IMG/VR virus record: IMGVR_UViG_3300033183_000056
Coordinates: 1-58,929 of that record
DNA from: a virus
Strand: one strand, 5' to 3'
Length of the DNA stretch: 58,929 bases
Made by a program: the position numbers and the translations under genes. This document shows positions 1 to 8,344 of the stretch, piece after piece. Position 1 is the stretch's first letter. Each line of letters begins with the position of its first letter. The notes under the pieces are model-generated. The model saw nothing but the letters and a program-made list of their open reading frames with translations, did not search any database and had not been told where the DNA came from.

Positions 1-101
1 CCAACACGTTTGACTTCCGCACTAACGCTACCAAGAATCCAGCCACCACCTGCAATGATGACGCTAAGAAGTGTATCAATCAGGTGTGATATTTCCATCA
101 C
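1..101 (-). CDS. 5' part of the small membrane/coiled-coil protein (duplicate of the gene at 58656-58889)
   Basis: The start codon lies at 99-101 and the frame runs off the left edge. It is the same gene as 58656-58889 and appears twice only because the contig ends overlap. Its ATG overlaps the TGA of the upstream gene at 98-280, which is typical of translational coupling. Confidence 0.85.
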   Translation of the reverse strand, partial: MMEISHLIDTLLSVIIAGGGWILGSVSAEVKRV

Positions 102-141
102 TCAGCCTCTTCAATCACCAGTTCGCCAGCCTCAACCTGAC
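1..141. repeat. Terminal direct repeat, left copy (assembly overlap)
   Basis: Bases 1-141 are identical to bases 58789-58929. The repeat cuts through the middle of two genes (the small membrane protein and the start of the 60-residue gene), which join perfectly when the ends are merged. A 141-base overlap equals a common maximum k-mer of short-read assemblers, so this is most likely a circular-assembly signature and not a physical terminal repeat. Confidence 0.95.
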
Positions 142-280
142 GCATGATTTCGGCGTAGTGGCGGTTGGCTGGGTCTAGGGGGACGGACATCTCAATGCCA
201 TCAATCGTGGCTTTGATGCTATCTTGATTTCCAGCGATGTCATTATAATACACAGCATTTGTAATTATCATTTCATTCAT
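98..280 (-). CDS. Small conserved phage protein, 60 residues
   Basis: This acidic 60-residue protein contains the stretch VPLDPANRHYAEIM followed by an acidic tail. Short proteins of this type are common beside tail-fibre genes in phages; I do not know a function. It sits immediately downstream of the large fibre gene at 284-1327 on the same strand and overlaps the next start codon by four bases, so the genes are probably co-translated. Confidence 0.7.
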   Translation of the reverse strand: MNEMIITNAVYYNDIAGNQDSIKATIDGIEMSVPLDPANRHYAEIMRQVEAGELVIEEAE

Positions 281-283
281 ATC

Positions 284-1327
284 TTATAACTCCGCATCTG
301 CTGTATTGATTGTTTTGCCATACAAACTGCCACTTGCATCTCGCATTTCTTGAACATACCTATAAGTTGTTACAGATTGAAATGCGCCGTGATAAGAGCT
401 TGTCCCAGCATCATCAAATGATGTATTAGTCATTGATGGCGCAGAACGCATCTCTACTGGGAATGACATAGGTGCAAGAAGATAACCATATGCTCCAACA
501 CCTGTAGGAGTTATATAACCAGCCGATGTTCCTGTAATACAATAATACCTCTGACATTTAGCCAAAGTCTCGCCATAGCTTTCTGAGTGCTCAAACGGCG
601 TGGCCTGTTCGCCGACTTCAAGTTGGACGCCTGTGATGTAGAAGGTTGCGCTGGCGTTTGTAATCCACGCAGTCTGGTTGCTTGTCTTCCAAGTGTTAGT
701 TGCGGCCCAAGTATCGGCTGTCATATCCCAGTTTGAACCACTACCTAAATCCCAGAATAGTCTTAACCCAATTCCATTCGTGTCATTCCAAGTCCCAGAC
801 TGGTCAAGGCTAATTGTTACCTCTTTGCGTTCCCAAGTGTTAGCACTGCTAATTGAATATTCGGCGGCATAAGACCTGTTAGCAGATGCGTTTTGAAGCC
901 CAACGCAATAAGTGCCTGTTACACTACTTCTGACATAAAAAGAAATCGTTACAGTTTTGGCGTTGCTATTTCCAATTTCAAGTTGATTAGTTTCGTAACC
1001 TTCAATGCCAGCATAATAATATCTGTAATAATGACTTGTTCCTGCTGTCGTGTGTACTGTGGTTACGGTCAACTTTGTCGCATACTGAAACCCTGTTGGC
1101 ACTACACTTGTTTGTTGCTGTGCGCTAAATACACCATCTATCCCACCAGCAATATCTGCCTTCCACCTGTCAGCAAGTGCTTTTGTTGTCCCAGCAACAC
1201 AACTTACAGCAGAACCGCCGTTGCGCTGGTCAATAACACACGCCCCATTGATAATGAGGTTTCTGCCAGTGATGCCACCAGCATCTGCGCTTCCTGCTAG
1301 GTCTGCGAAATCTCTTGCTCGTGACAT
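284..1327 (-). CDS. Tail fibre / carbohydrate-binding-type virion protein
   Basis: The protein has 347 residues. Its N-terminal part carries the pattern GRNLIINGA...IDQRNGG. The middle is rich in aromatic residues and beta-strand-like sequence, with YRYYYAGIEGYE and ITGVQLEVGEQATPFEH. These patterns are familiar from phage tail-fibre and receptor-binding proteins with a jelly-roll-like module. It is one of at least five fibre-type genes in this block. The likely role is adsorption to the cell surface; the receptor cannot be predicted. Confidence 0.7.
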   Translation of the reverse strand: MSRARDFADLAGSADAGGITGRNLIINGACVIDQRNGGSAVSCVAGTTKALADRWKADIAGGIDGVFSAQQQTSVVPTGFQYATKLTVTTVHTTAGTSHYYRYYYAGIEGYETNQLEIGNSNAKTVTISFYVRSSVTGTYCVGLQNASANRSYAAEYSISSANTWERKEVTISLDQSGTWNDTNGIGLRLFWDLGSGSNWDMTADTWAATNTWKTSNQTAWITNASATFYITGVQLEVGEQATPFEHSESYGETLAKCQRYYCITGTSAGYITPTGVGAYGYLLAPMSFPVEMRSAPSMTNTSFDDAGTSSYHGAFQSVTTYRYVQEMRDASGSLYGKTINTADAEL

Positions 1328-1342
1328 TCGTATATCTCCTAA

Positions 1343-1594
1343 TTAAACTGCTTGTGATGCCAAGTGTGCCTGATACGCATCAATCACATCTTGTGTATGC
1401 ACAGCCGCACAAATGCCCTGCACCTTGCTGTCTTCGCCGCTGTAATCATCGCCAGCCGCAATGATGTGGCGGTGAAACGAACGGCTAATCTCTTCGCCAT
1501 CACGCTTGATAACGGTGGCGGTGCGAACCTGAACGTGGTTGTAGTCACCTACCACTTCAATCTTATCGACTACGCTTTCTTCTGTTAGTGCCAT
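1343..1594 (-). CDS. Hypothetical protein between fibre genes, 83 residues
   Basis: A polar 83-residue protein with a predicted beta-rich first half (VEVVGDYNHVQVRTATVIKRDG-like pattern) and a helical C-terminus. No catalytic motif is visible. Similar small proteins occur in phage tail-fibre clusters. Its place between two fibre genes suggests a virion or fibre-assembly role, which is only an inference from position. Confidence 0.65.
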   Translation of the reverse strand: MALTEESVVDKIEVVGDYNHVQVRTATVIKRDGEEISRSFHRHIIAAGDDYSGEDSKVQGICAAVHTQDVIDAYQAHLASQAV

Positions 1595-1649
1595 TTTTAT
1601 CTCCTTTGGCTATGGACTGTCCGACTCACCGCTATGCAGTGGGTTAAGA

Positions 1650-2522
1650 TTAAACTCTATATGTTCCTGTAAGCAGAACTTGCGCTGCACTGTCAATATT
1701 TACGCTACTTGCGCCACCGCTTCCACTCGCTTGGTTAATGTATATATAACTGGTATTCGATTGCATAAACGGCATTACTCTGTAATCCGATGTTATTGGC
1801 AACTCATTTGTGTAAGCTGAAAAAGAAGAAAATAAGTTTGCTGTATTTTTGGATGTGAAAGGAAGGCCTGTAAGTTTGAACGTACCAGAGCCAGTATGCG
1901 CTGTCCATTCGATGCTAGCTTGAATTTGCACCATATCGCCAATTTTTACATAGCTACCGACCTGATAATTGTAAGTGCCTGTTCCAGCAGTGGTCGCACC
2001 TGCTGCAACTGGCGTCCACGTCCCTTCCTCATAATCATCCAGATAGTTCGCTGAGCCAGTGCCACCTACATACACGCCGCCGGATACAGTTATATCGCCA
2101 GTCACATCAAGTGCTGTTGTCGGTGAAGCATTTACAATACCGACCCGATTATTCGTGCTGTCAACATACAGGGTGTTGGTGTCAAACGTAGCATCACCTG
2201 TGACGGTCAGATTACCACCAACACTAAAGTTGCTGGATACATTTCCACTGAACACACTAAAGGTATCATACACTACAACCTCAACAATATCGCTTGCCGC
2301 AAGAGCAGATAGACCACCAATAGTGTTGGCAGTCGTAGTGTTGTAATCCGTGCCAGCAACCAGCAAAACACCATTGAGGTATACATCAACGTAATTGCCA
2401 TCAGTAAATGTCAGCGTATTGCCGTTATCATCCGTGCCACTCAATGAAGTCTCACCGCCTGATGCAGTGAAATAGTAGCGACTACGGACTGCTTGGCTAG
2501 GTGTTTTGCCTAAATATGCCAT
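1650..2522 (-). CDS. Tail fibre-like structural protein
   Basis: The 290-residue protein starts with MAYLGKTPSQAVRSRYYFTA and contains DGNYVDVYLNGVLL, a pattern common at the N-terminus of marine phage fibre proteins. The middle has short repeats of the form VTGDATFDTNTLYVDSTN and VGIVNASPTTALDVTGDITV, the same beta-repeat style seen in the fibre at 3225-4817. The C-terminal 110 residues resemble a globular receptor-binding head. It lacks an S74 autoprocessing domain. Confidence 0.75.
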   Translation of the reverse strand: MAYLGKTPSQAVRSRYYFTASGGETSLSGTDDNGNTLTFTDGNYVDVYLNGVLLVAGTDYNTTTANTIGGLSALAASDIVEVVVYDTFSVFSGNVSSNFSVGGNLTVTGDATFDTNTLYVDSTNNRVGIVNASPTTALDVTGDITVSGGVYVGGTGSANYLDDYEEGTWTPVAAGATTAGTGTYNYQVGSYVKIGDMVQIQASIEWTAHTGSGTFKLTGLPFTSKNTANLFSSFSAYTNELPITSDYRVMPFMQSNTSYIYINQASGSGGASSVNIDSAAQVLLTGTYRV

Positions 2523-2553
2523 AGGTTACATTCCTTTGTCTATGTTATATCTC

Positions 2554-2901
2554 TTACCAACCTGCAGGAACTTTACCAACAATAGGTGGATTCACAAGGG
2601 TATCAATCTGGGTGTTCAACGTTGCTTGCATCTCTTCCTCTGTCTTGTCTAGCGATGCCAGCACCTTTGCCTTGCACCAGTCTTTTGTCAGGCTATCAAA
2701 CGCAGTGAAGTTGTCTGCATCAGCTTCGCCAGCACTGGCTGTGCCGTAAGCAGATACGGAAATCGGCTGGCCTTCAGCATTGGTTTCGGTGTCACTGACA
2801 GCGGTCATGCGCCAGTGAATTGTCTTTACGACATCGGACAAGTCGCCTTCGGTTGGGGCGGTGTCCAGTTGGGGAAAATCCCAGTTAAAGGTGTTTGCCA
2901 T
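2554..2901 (-). CDS. Conserved marine-phage protein of unknown function, 115 residues
   Basis: The protein starts MANTFNWDFPQLDTAPTEG and contains DVVKTIHWRMTAVSD, a pattern I associate with a small protein common beside tail-fibre genes in cyanophages and other marine phages. The C-terminal half is helical and acidic. Its family has no known function that I can recall. A virion or fibre-related role is suggested only by context. Confidence 0.65.
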   Translation of the reverse strand: MANTFNWDFPQLDTAPTEGDLSDVVKTIHWRMTAVSDTETNAEGQPISVSAYGTASAGEADADNFTAFDSLTKDWCKAKVLASLDKTEEEMQATLNTQIDTLVNPPIVGKVPAGW

Positions 2902-2912
2902 TGTTTACTCCT

Positions 2913-3224
2913 TCAGGCTGTGTATTGTCTTCTTTCAATTAAATGTTCTGGTAAAAAACTGTATTCATAACCAACTTGCTCATCTTGAAGACGATTAATT
3001 TCTTTTGTGTCATTGCAGATAATAACGTCAATATATTCCAATCCATTCAAAACTGCGTATTGTAATCGACATCCACCAAATTGTAACTCGTAATTGCTAT
3101 TCACAACAATCGGATTTACCATCCCGTGTTCTGCAATGTGTTCGTGTATAAGTTTCTGCCTTTCAAATATAGCCCATTGTCTAGGGTCAGTTGCTGTCTT
3201 TACTTCACTAACTTTCAAGCGCAT
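2913..3224 (-). CDS. ParB/sulfiredoxin-fold-like protein
   Basis: The 103-residue protein has the order expected of a ParB N-terminal/Srx-like fold: LIHEHIAEHGMVNPIVV, then QFGGCRLQYAVLNGLEYIDVII (key part GGCRLQYA at residues 50-57). The usual GERR-type motif is replaced by GGCR, so an intact nucleotide-binding site is uncertain. It overlaps nothing and sits directly after the fibre gene at 3225-4817. Such a domain is odd inside a tail-fibre cluster; it may be a small enzyme or regulator. Confidence 0.6.
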   Translation of the reverse strand: MRLKVSEVKTATDPRQWAIFERQKLIHEHIAEHGMVNPIVVNSNYELQFGGCRLQYAVLNGLEYIDVIICNDTKEINRLQDEQVGYEYSFLPEHLIERRQYTA

Positions 3225-4817
3225 TTAGTTGGCTTCCAGTGCCGCTACACGGCTTCTGAGTTGTTGAATTTCTTTTATTAACATCGGTACAAGTTTGCTG
3301 TAATCAACCCCCATCATCTCATCGCTTTCTGGATTGCCGGATACAGCTTCAGGTGCAACAGTCATAAGCTCCTGTGCCACCATTCCGTAATCCTGATGAG
3401 TGCCATCAACTATCCAGTCAAACTGCCGCACCTGAATTGCGTCAATCTTGTCACCAGCATCAGCCGCATTGGTGATGTTTTCCTTGAGGCGATAGTCGGA
3501 TGAGGTGACATAAGAAGTTGCGGAAGAAGTTGTTTGAACGCTACCGACAAAATTAGTGCCATTATAAAACTGTATATTGTAGGCAGTGCCAGCACCATCA
3601 TGTCTGGTTATAAGGCAAGTTCCGTTCGTTTGATTTGTTCTTGCAGATAAAGCAGGTGCGCCAGTTGCATAAGCAGAAAGCATAGAAGATGCCCAATCAG
3701 AGGTTTGATTGATATGCACCCTGCCTGACGAATCAATCCTCATTCGCTCCGTTAGAACGCTTGAAGTATTATCTTCAACAGCAAAATAGTTGCCGTTACC
3801 CTCATATTTAATACGAAAGCCTTTTGCCGCCCCTAAATCCCCCATCATATCAATGCCAGCGAATGAGTTATTTGCAGAGGCCACAGTAATAAGATTATTG
3901 GATGTTGAATCATCCCCCACTTGCAGTAGGGAACTAGGCGAACTCGTCCCGATGCCGACATTGCCGCCGTTAAAGTAGGAATCACCGTTAGAGTTAAGGT
4001 AAACCCTAGCTACACCGCCAGAATTGTTTAGTTGTAATATCCCGTTGTCACTGGACCTACCTAATGTTGATATTTGTATTCCTGTAGTGCCAGTTACTGT
4101 AGCGTTTCCATTTACGGTTAAGGCTTGAGAAGGACTTGAAGTTCCCAGCCCTAATCGCTGTGTGGAGGCGTCCCAATACAAGCCTTGTGTCACGCCGGTG
4201 CTGTCGTAGAAGGAGATGTCGCCGTTGGAGGCAATTTCCTGACGCTTTGTGGCATTGTTAGTCCAAAACACAATCGGTGTTGTTGTGTCATTGGATGTCA
4301 TCCCAATGCCTAAAAATATTGATGGCGCATAATTAAATGCCGCTACACCATTAGCACCAGACGAGCCAACGCGCATTTGATTACTTACATAACCAGTTGC
4401 AGATGAGTTCTCAAAACGATTTACAACATATGCACCTGCGCTTGTATCCGCTTGACTTATTTCCCCTGACACAGTTATGCCGCCAGAGGTGGTGGCGAGT
4501 TTAGCAGATGAAGATGTGCCGTTATCATAATACAAAGTTGCAGTGCCAGCCGTAGTGTTAAACTGTGCAAGGTTTCTGCTACTGCCGTTTGTAATATTGA
4601 CTGCCGCACCGCTAGACTGAATATAAAGGTTGCCAGTGCCGTTTTCGTTTATCCACGAGTGTGTTCCTGAATGAAACACCTGAAGGTCACTGCCAGCACC
4701 GAAGATAGCCTTGTCGTTGTCGCCGAAGGTGGCGTTACCATTAAATTCAGCATCACCTGTGACGGTCAGTTCATCTGCCGTATTAAATCGTGTAACACCT
4801 GCGCCGATGTATCCCAT
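3225..4817 (-). CDS. Tail fibre with C-terminal S74 intramolecular chaperone
   Basis: The 530-residue protein has repeated beta-helix-like segments (patterns such as GNVGIGTSSPSSLLQVGDD and RLGLGTSSPSQALTVNGNA). It ends with a peptidase S74 intramolecular chaperone of about 91 residues. The signature SDYRLKENI begins at residue 440, with the conserved lysine at about 445, followed by YGMVAQEL and a terminal coiled coil. In known S74 proteins the chaperone trimerises the fibre and then cuts itself off before the serine. The mature fibre would therefore end near residue 439. Confidence 0.85.
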   Translation of the reverse strand: MGYIGAGVTRFNTADELTVTGDAEFNGNATFGDNDKAIFGAGSDLQVFHSGTHSWINENGTGNLYIQSSGAAVNITNGSSRNLAQFNTTAGTATLYYDNGTSSSAKLATTSGGITVSGEISQADTSAGAYVVNRFENSSATGYVSNQMRVGSSGANGVAAFNYAPSIFLGIGMTSNDTTTPIVFWTNNATKRQEIASNGDISFYDSTGVTQGLYWDASTQRLGLGTSSPSQALTVNGNATVTGTTGIQISTLGRSSDNGILQLNNSGGVARVYLNSNGDSYFNGGNVGIGTSSPSSLLQVGDDSTSNNLITVASANNSFAGIDMMGDLGAAKGFRIKYEGNGNYFAVEDNTSSVLTERMRIDSSGRVHINQTSDWASSMLSAYATGAPALSARTNQTNGTCLITRHDGAGTAYNIQFYNGTNFVGSVQTTSSATSYVTSSDYRLKENITNAADAGDKIDAIQVRQFDWIVDGTHQDYGMVAQELMTVAPEAVSGNPESDEMMGVDYSKLVPMLIKEIQQLRSRVAALEAN

Positions 4818-4828
4818 AGCGATATTCC

Positions 4829-5173
4829 TTACGTAATCTCAAGAATAGACAAAACAACGTCAGCAGAAGATGCTGTGTTGGATGTAACCTTCAGGGTATC
4901 GCCCGGTTCCATCACAACCTTTTGTTCACCGCCAACAACAACAAGGCTGCTACCTACAGGAATAGGTGCATCCTTAATAATATAGACACTATCTTCTGCC
5001 CCACTTGTACGTGTGCTTGCATCCAATTGAACATCAATTTCAATCTGACTGGTGTGAATATTTGCACAAGTCAAACCAATGATTGTTGTTTGCGTAGATG
5101 CAGGACAGGTGTAGACTGTAGCAGGAGATGTTCCTATTGCAGTGTCTGTTTCTGATTTAAATGAGTTTGCCAT
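4829..5173 (-). CDS. Small virion-type beta protein, 114 residues
   Basis: The protein is beta-rich, with IGLTCANIHTSQIEIDVQLD and PVGSSLVVVGGEQKVVMEPGD. This pattern resembles small structural proteins found beside fibre genes in cyanophages. No enzyme motif is present. It is flanked by two fibre genes, so a tail or fibre accessory role is likely but not shown by the sequence itself. Confidence 0.65.
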   Translation of the reverse strand: MANSFKSETDTAIGTSPATVYTCPASTQTTIIGLTCANIHTSQIEIDVQLDASTRTSGAEDSVYIIKDAPIPVGSSLVVVGGEQKVVMEPGDTLKVTSNTASSADVVLSILEIT

Positions 5174-5198
5174 AAAAATTCCACCTAGATATTAAAAA

Positions 5199-5227
5199 AT
5201 TATACTATATATTTTAACCCAATGCAA
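5199..5227 (-). promoter_or_regulatory. Leftward sigma70-type promoter
   Basis: Read on the minus strand, TTGCAT (5222-5227) and TATAAT (5199-5204) are separated by exactly 17 bases. The same pair of hexamers forms the main leftward promoter at 21221-21249. It overlaps the end of the large fibre gene and would drive the fibre genes from 5173 down. Confidence 0.6.
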
Positions 5228-7133
5228 TAGCAAAAGCAAGTGAAGAATTGGTTGAATTAGTAATACTTGTAGCAAGAGTAGCACTTAATGCAGTAAGATT
5301 TGTATTAGTATTATTAATACTTGTAGCCACTGTTGCTGATAATGCAGTAAGATTTGTATTTGTATTGTCAATACTTGTTGCCAATGCAGCAGATACTGTA
5401 GTAATATTACTATTAATAGATGTGATTGCGTTTGTATTAGCAGTAATATTAGTATTGCTATTATCAATACTTGTTGCCAATGCAGCAGATACACCAACAA
5501 TAACACTATTAATAGAAGTAATAGCATTTGTATTTGTAGTAATATTTGTATTGCTGTTATCAATACTTGTTGCCATTGTTGCACTAAGAGCAGTCAAATT
5601 AGTATTTGTATTATTAATAGATGTTGCTAATGTGCTTGATACTGAAGCAATCTTACTATTAACAGAAGTAATGGCTGCGGTATTAACAGATGTTAATGCA
5701 CTTACAGCAGCAATATTAGTATTGCTGTTATCAATACTAGTTGCCATTGTTGCACTTAATGCAGTAAGATTTGTATTAGTATTATTAATAGATGTTGCTA
5801 ATGTGCTAGATACACCAGCAATAACACTATTAATAGAAGTAATAGCATTTGTATTTGTAGTGATGTTTGTATTGCTGTTATCAATACTTGTAGCCATTGT
5901 TGAACTTACAACTGCAGTAATGCTTGTTGCATAGTCAGTTACACTTGTAATACGGTTACTAATAGAAGTAATTGTAGGACCAACAAATCCTGTAGCACTT
6001 ACTGTTCCACTTACTTGTACACCAAAAGGAAATTCTGCATCTTGACCGTCTGCAAGAGTAAGCATATCAGCAGCACCAGTATTGGCTAATCTTATTCTAT
6101 TACTTTGAATATATAAATCACCAGTACCACTTTCTTTAATTACAGAATGAAGACCATTATGTTGAATAGTCAAATCATCACTGTCACCAAATTTTAATAC
6201 TGCATCATCTGGGAATGTTGCACTACCATCAACTGTAAGTTTATTAATAATATCCAGTGTCGTAATACTAACAACTTCAAAAGATTGATTAGGCTTAATG
6301 CCAATTGTTCCAGATACATCAAAGTCTGTAACTGTCGTACCATTTTCTGTTAAAAAGATACCTGTACCAGAACGAATTTCGTTCATTGTACCAGTGCCAG
6401 CAAGTCCTGTAATATTACTACCATCACCATAAAGATAAGTAGCACTTACAATACTTGTTGCTAAATTTTGTGAAAAAAGTTTACCAGTAACACTAGTTGT
6501 ACCTGAAACAGTAAATGTTCCATCTACTACAATATTACCGCCTACACTTACATTTCCATCTATTTGAGTATTACCAGTAATACTTACTGCACCAGCAACA
6601 TCGAGTGTTCCAGAAACAGACACATTATTTTCTACATATAAAGAAGAACCAGAAAGAGTACCACCAATAAAAGCATTAGCAGAAATAGTTGTTGTTGCTG
6701 TTACATCTGTTACACGACCATAAGCATCAATAGTCATTGTATTCATAGGTCCATAAGAACCTGCAGATACACCAGAATTCGCTAAATTAATTGTAGGGTT
6801 ACCTTCTGTACCGTCAGCATTAGTGACGCTTAGTGGGCTTCCTACGGCGATTGAACGACCATATACAGTTCCACCACTTACAGCAACAAGTCCTGTAGCA
6901 CCAGTAAGGTCAGCAATATTATTAAGAGCAGATACAGAAGCAGTAAGAGTTGCACCACCTAATTGGAATGTACCATTGATATTAACTGTGTCACTAGAAA
7001 TTTGTAAGGCAGAGTTTGTACCTTCACCATCTTGAACATTTCGTAATGTTGCATCTACACCAGAATTACTGTTACTAACTTGTAACAAATCTTTATATGT
7101 ATTAGCAATTGTTTTACCAGTAAGTGTAGCCAT
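5214..7133 (-). CDS. Long tail fibre with coiled-coil repeat tail
   Basis: The 639-residue protein has an N-terminal region with fibre-style beta repeats (VSVSGTLDVAGAVSITGNT, SVGGNIVVDGTFTVSG). The last 240 residues or so are a low-complexity helical repeat built from units like LATSIDNSNTNITTNTNAI and TNLTALSATMATSI. The register suggests a trimeric coiled-coil stalk. There is no S74 domain at its end. The repeats are also highly similar at DNA level, so length changes by recombination are plausible. It probably forms a fibre shaft. Confidence 0.75.
   Translation of the reverse strand: MATLTGKTIANTYKDLLQVSNSNSGVDATLRNVQDGEGTNSALQISSDTVNINGTFQLGGATLTASVSALNNIADLTGATGLVAVSGGTVYGRSIAVGSPLSVTNADGTEGNPTINLANSGVSAGSYGPMNTMTIDAYGRVTDVTATTTISANAFIGGTLSGSSLYVENNVSVSGTLDVAGAVSITGNTQIDGNVSVGGNIVVDGTFTVSGTTSVTGKLFSQNLATSIVSATYLYGDGSNITGLAGTGTMNEIRSGTGIFLTENGTTVTDFDVSGTIGIKPNQSFEVVSITTLDIINKLTVDGSATFPDDAVLKFGDSDDLTIQHNGLHSVIKESGTGDLYIQSNRIRLANTGAADMLTLADGQDAEFPFGVQVSGTVSATGFVGPTITSISNRITSVTDYATSITAVVSSTMATSIDNSNTNITTNTNAITSINSVIAGVSSTLATSINNTNTNLTALSATMATSIDNSNTNIAAVSALTSVNTAAITSVNSKIASVSSTLATSINNTNTNLTALSATMATSIDNSNTNITTNTNAITSINSVIVGVSAALATSIDNSNTNITANTNAITSINSNITTVSAALATSIDNTNTNLTALSATVATSINNTNTNLTALSATLATSITNSTNSSLAFAIALG
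5240..5930. repeat. Imperfect DNA repeats inside the fibre shaft gene
   Basis: About 690 bases are made of diverged repeats such as GTTATCAATACTTGTTGCC and CAGTAAGATTTGTATTAGT, present several times. They encode the repeated coiled-coil stalk of the fibre gene at 5214-7133. The third-codon positions differ little between units, which suggests recent duplication or gene conversion. Confidence 0.8.
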
Positions 7134-7427
7134 TTAAATCAAATTCCAATACTTGTCTGTGTCTTCCCAATTAGTTGTAGCCTGTTCCCATAGTTTATTT
7201 CTATCAAGATTATTTTCAGGTCTGGCATTTAGGATATGATGTTCTTTTTTAATAATAGGATTTTTGTTTTGTGGGTGATTTTTTAAATCATACATACCTT
7301 CAAAGTCACTGGGACATACCATCATCCCATAACTATTTTTTTTCATTACGTTGCGTTTGTATTCAAAACCACATACATCGCATTCTACAATTGAATTTAA
7401 ACTTCTAGCCATTAACTTGGTAACCAA
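7134..7427 (-). CDS. Small zinc-ribbon-like protein A (paralogue of next gene)
   Basis: The 97-residue protein has ECDVCGFEYKRNVMKKNSYG followed by MVCPSDFEGMYDLKNHPQNK. The CxxC and downstream CP could bind one metal ion with other ligands. It is clearly paralogous to the neighbour at 7412-7660 over about 45 residues. The two genes overlap by 16 bases. The family is found in marine phages near connector genes; its function is unknown to me. Confidence 0.7.
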   Translation of the reverse strand: MVTKLMARSLNSIVECDVCGFEYKRNVMKKNSYGMMVCPSDFEGMYDLKNHPQNKNPIIKKEHHILNARPENNLDRNKLWEQATTNWEDTDKYWNLI

Positions 7428-7660
7428 TCTGTAACTGTTACTATTGTTTCTGGCATTGGTGAGCGTCTTGAAGGATACTTTAGTACTTTTTCATTACCGA
7501 TTCTAGGACTTTTATTTTGAGGATGGTTTTGTAAATTATACCTTCCCTCATAATCCATAGGGCAAACCATTAAGCCATAACTATTCTTTTTTAAATCTCT
7601 TAATTTATATCTAAACCCACATACATCACAAATACCTAAAGCATTTTTTTCTTTGGACAT
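7412..7660 (-). CDS. Small zinc-ribbon-like protein B
   Basis: The 82-residue protein has ICDVCGFRYKLRDLKKNSYG and LMVCPMDYEGRYNLQNHPQ, matching its neighbour at 7134-7427 almost position by position. The tandem pair looks like a gene duplication. The ATG at 7658-7660 overlaps the end of the connector gene at 7660-8331, suggesting coupling. Confidence 0.7.
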   Translation of the reverse strand: MSKEKNALGICDVCGFRYKLRDLKKNSYGLMVCPMDYEGRYNLQNHPQNKSPRIGNEKVLKYPSRRSPMPETIVTVTDWLPS

Positions 7661-8331
7661 TATACCATAATCCTTGGTTTAAGGTAAAGATTTGTCCGTT
7701 CTCTGTCTTGTTCCATTGCTCGAAGCATACGTTCTTCATATTCTGTTTTAAGCATACTAATTCTTTGCACATCTACTCCTGGTCTTTTCATTGCCATATT
7801 GTAAGCAAGACCTGCAGTTAGACATGGAAGAAACTTACGTGATACATCTGCAGTTTCTACAGCAGATTTATTTACATCTTGAAGATAAGTAAATGTTTCT
7901 ACTTTAATTGTATCCGTAGAATTTTCAGGAATAGGCCAAAGGTACATTGTAGGATAGTCACGACCATTACGAATTGCATATTGTGTGGTACGACCTGTTT
8001 GACCTTTGTTAGGAATCTTCATATATTCTTCCATAGAGATACGTTCAAGTTGAATGTCACGATTATCTCTATTATGTACTGCCTCAAGCACATCAACTGT
8101 TGCACTTGCAAAAGCATATGATGTAACACTTGTAGTAAGAGAAACAGTAGATGTTCCAATTGACCACAACATTACACCACGGTTTTGCCAATCCTGAAGA
8201 ATAAGATTAATAGAACGTCTAGCAGACTTTGGTTCATGTCCAAGTGTCTGCTCTCCACCAATCATTTCTGTTGCTTCTTGAATAACCTCGTCAATATCCA
8301 TTGAGAAGTTATATGTACCTGAACTAGCCAT
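7660..8331 (-). CDS. Head-tail adaptor / tail accessory protein (gp4-like)
   Basis: The 223-residue protein has a helical N-terminus (VIQEATEMIGGEQ), a conserved-looking SINLILQDWQNRGVMLW, a beta middle with YLWPIPE, and a helical end rich in arginine. This order matches the phage adaptor and tail accessory proteins that bridge portal and tail in short-tailed phages. A second protein of similar design lies at 11152-11808, so the virion may have two stacked adaptor rings. Confidence 0.7.
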   Translation of the reverse strand: MASSGTYNFSMDIDEVIQEATEMIGGEQTLGHEPKSARRSINLILQDWQNRGVMLWSIGTSTVSLTTSVTSYAFASATVDVLEAVHNRDNRDIQLERISMEEYMKIPNKGQTGRTTQYAIRNGRDYPTMYLWPIPENSTDTIKVETFTYLQDVNKSAVETADVSRKFLPCLTAGLAYNMAMKRPGVDVQRISMLKTEYEERMLRAMEQDRERTNLYLKPRIMV

Positions 8332-8344
8332 TACTATTTACCTT

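Noticed and set aside
5248-5934. Long open frame of 228 codons on the plus strand
   Set aside because: It is antisense to the repetitive fibre shaft gene. Its leucine/valine-rich repeats mirror the repeats of the minus strand and have no independent support.
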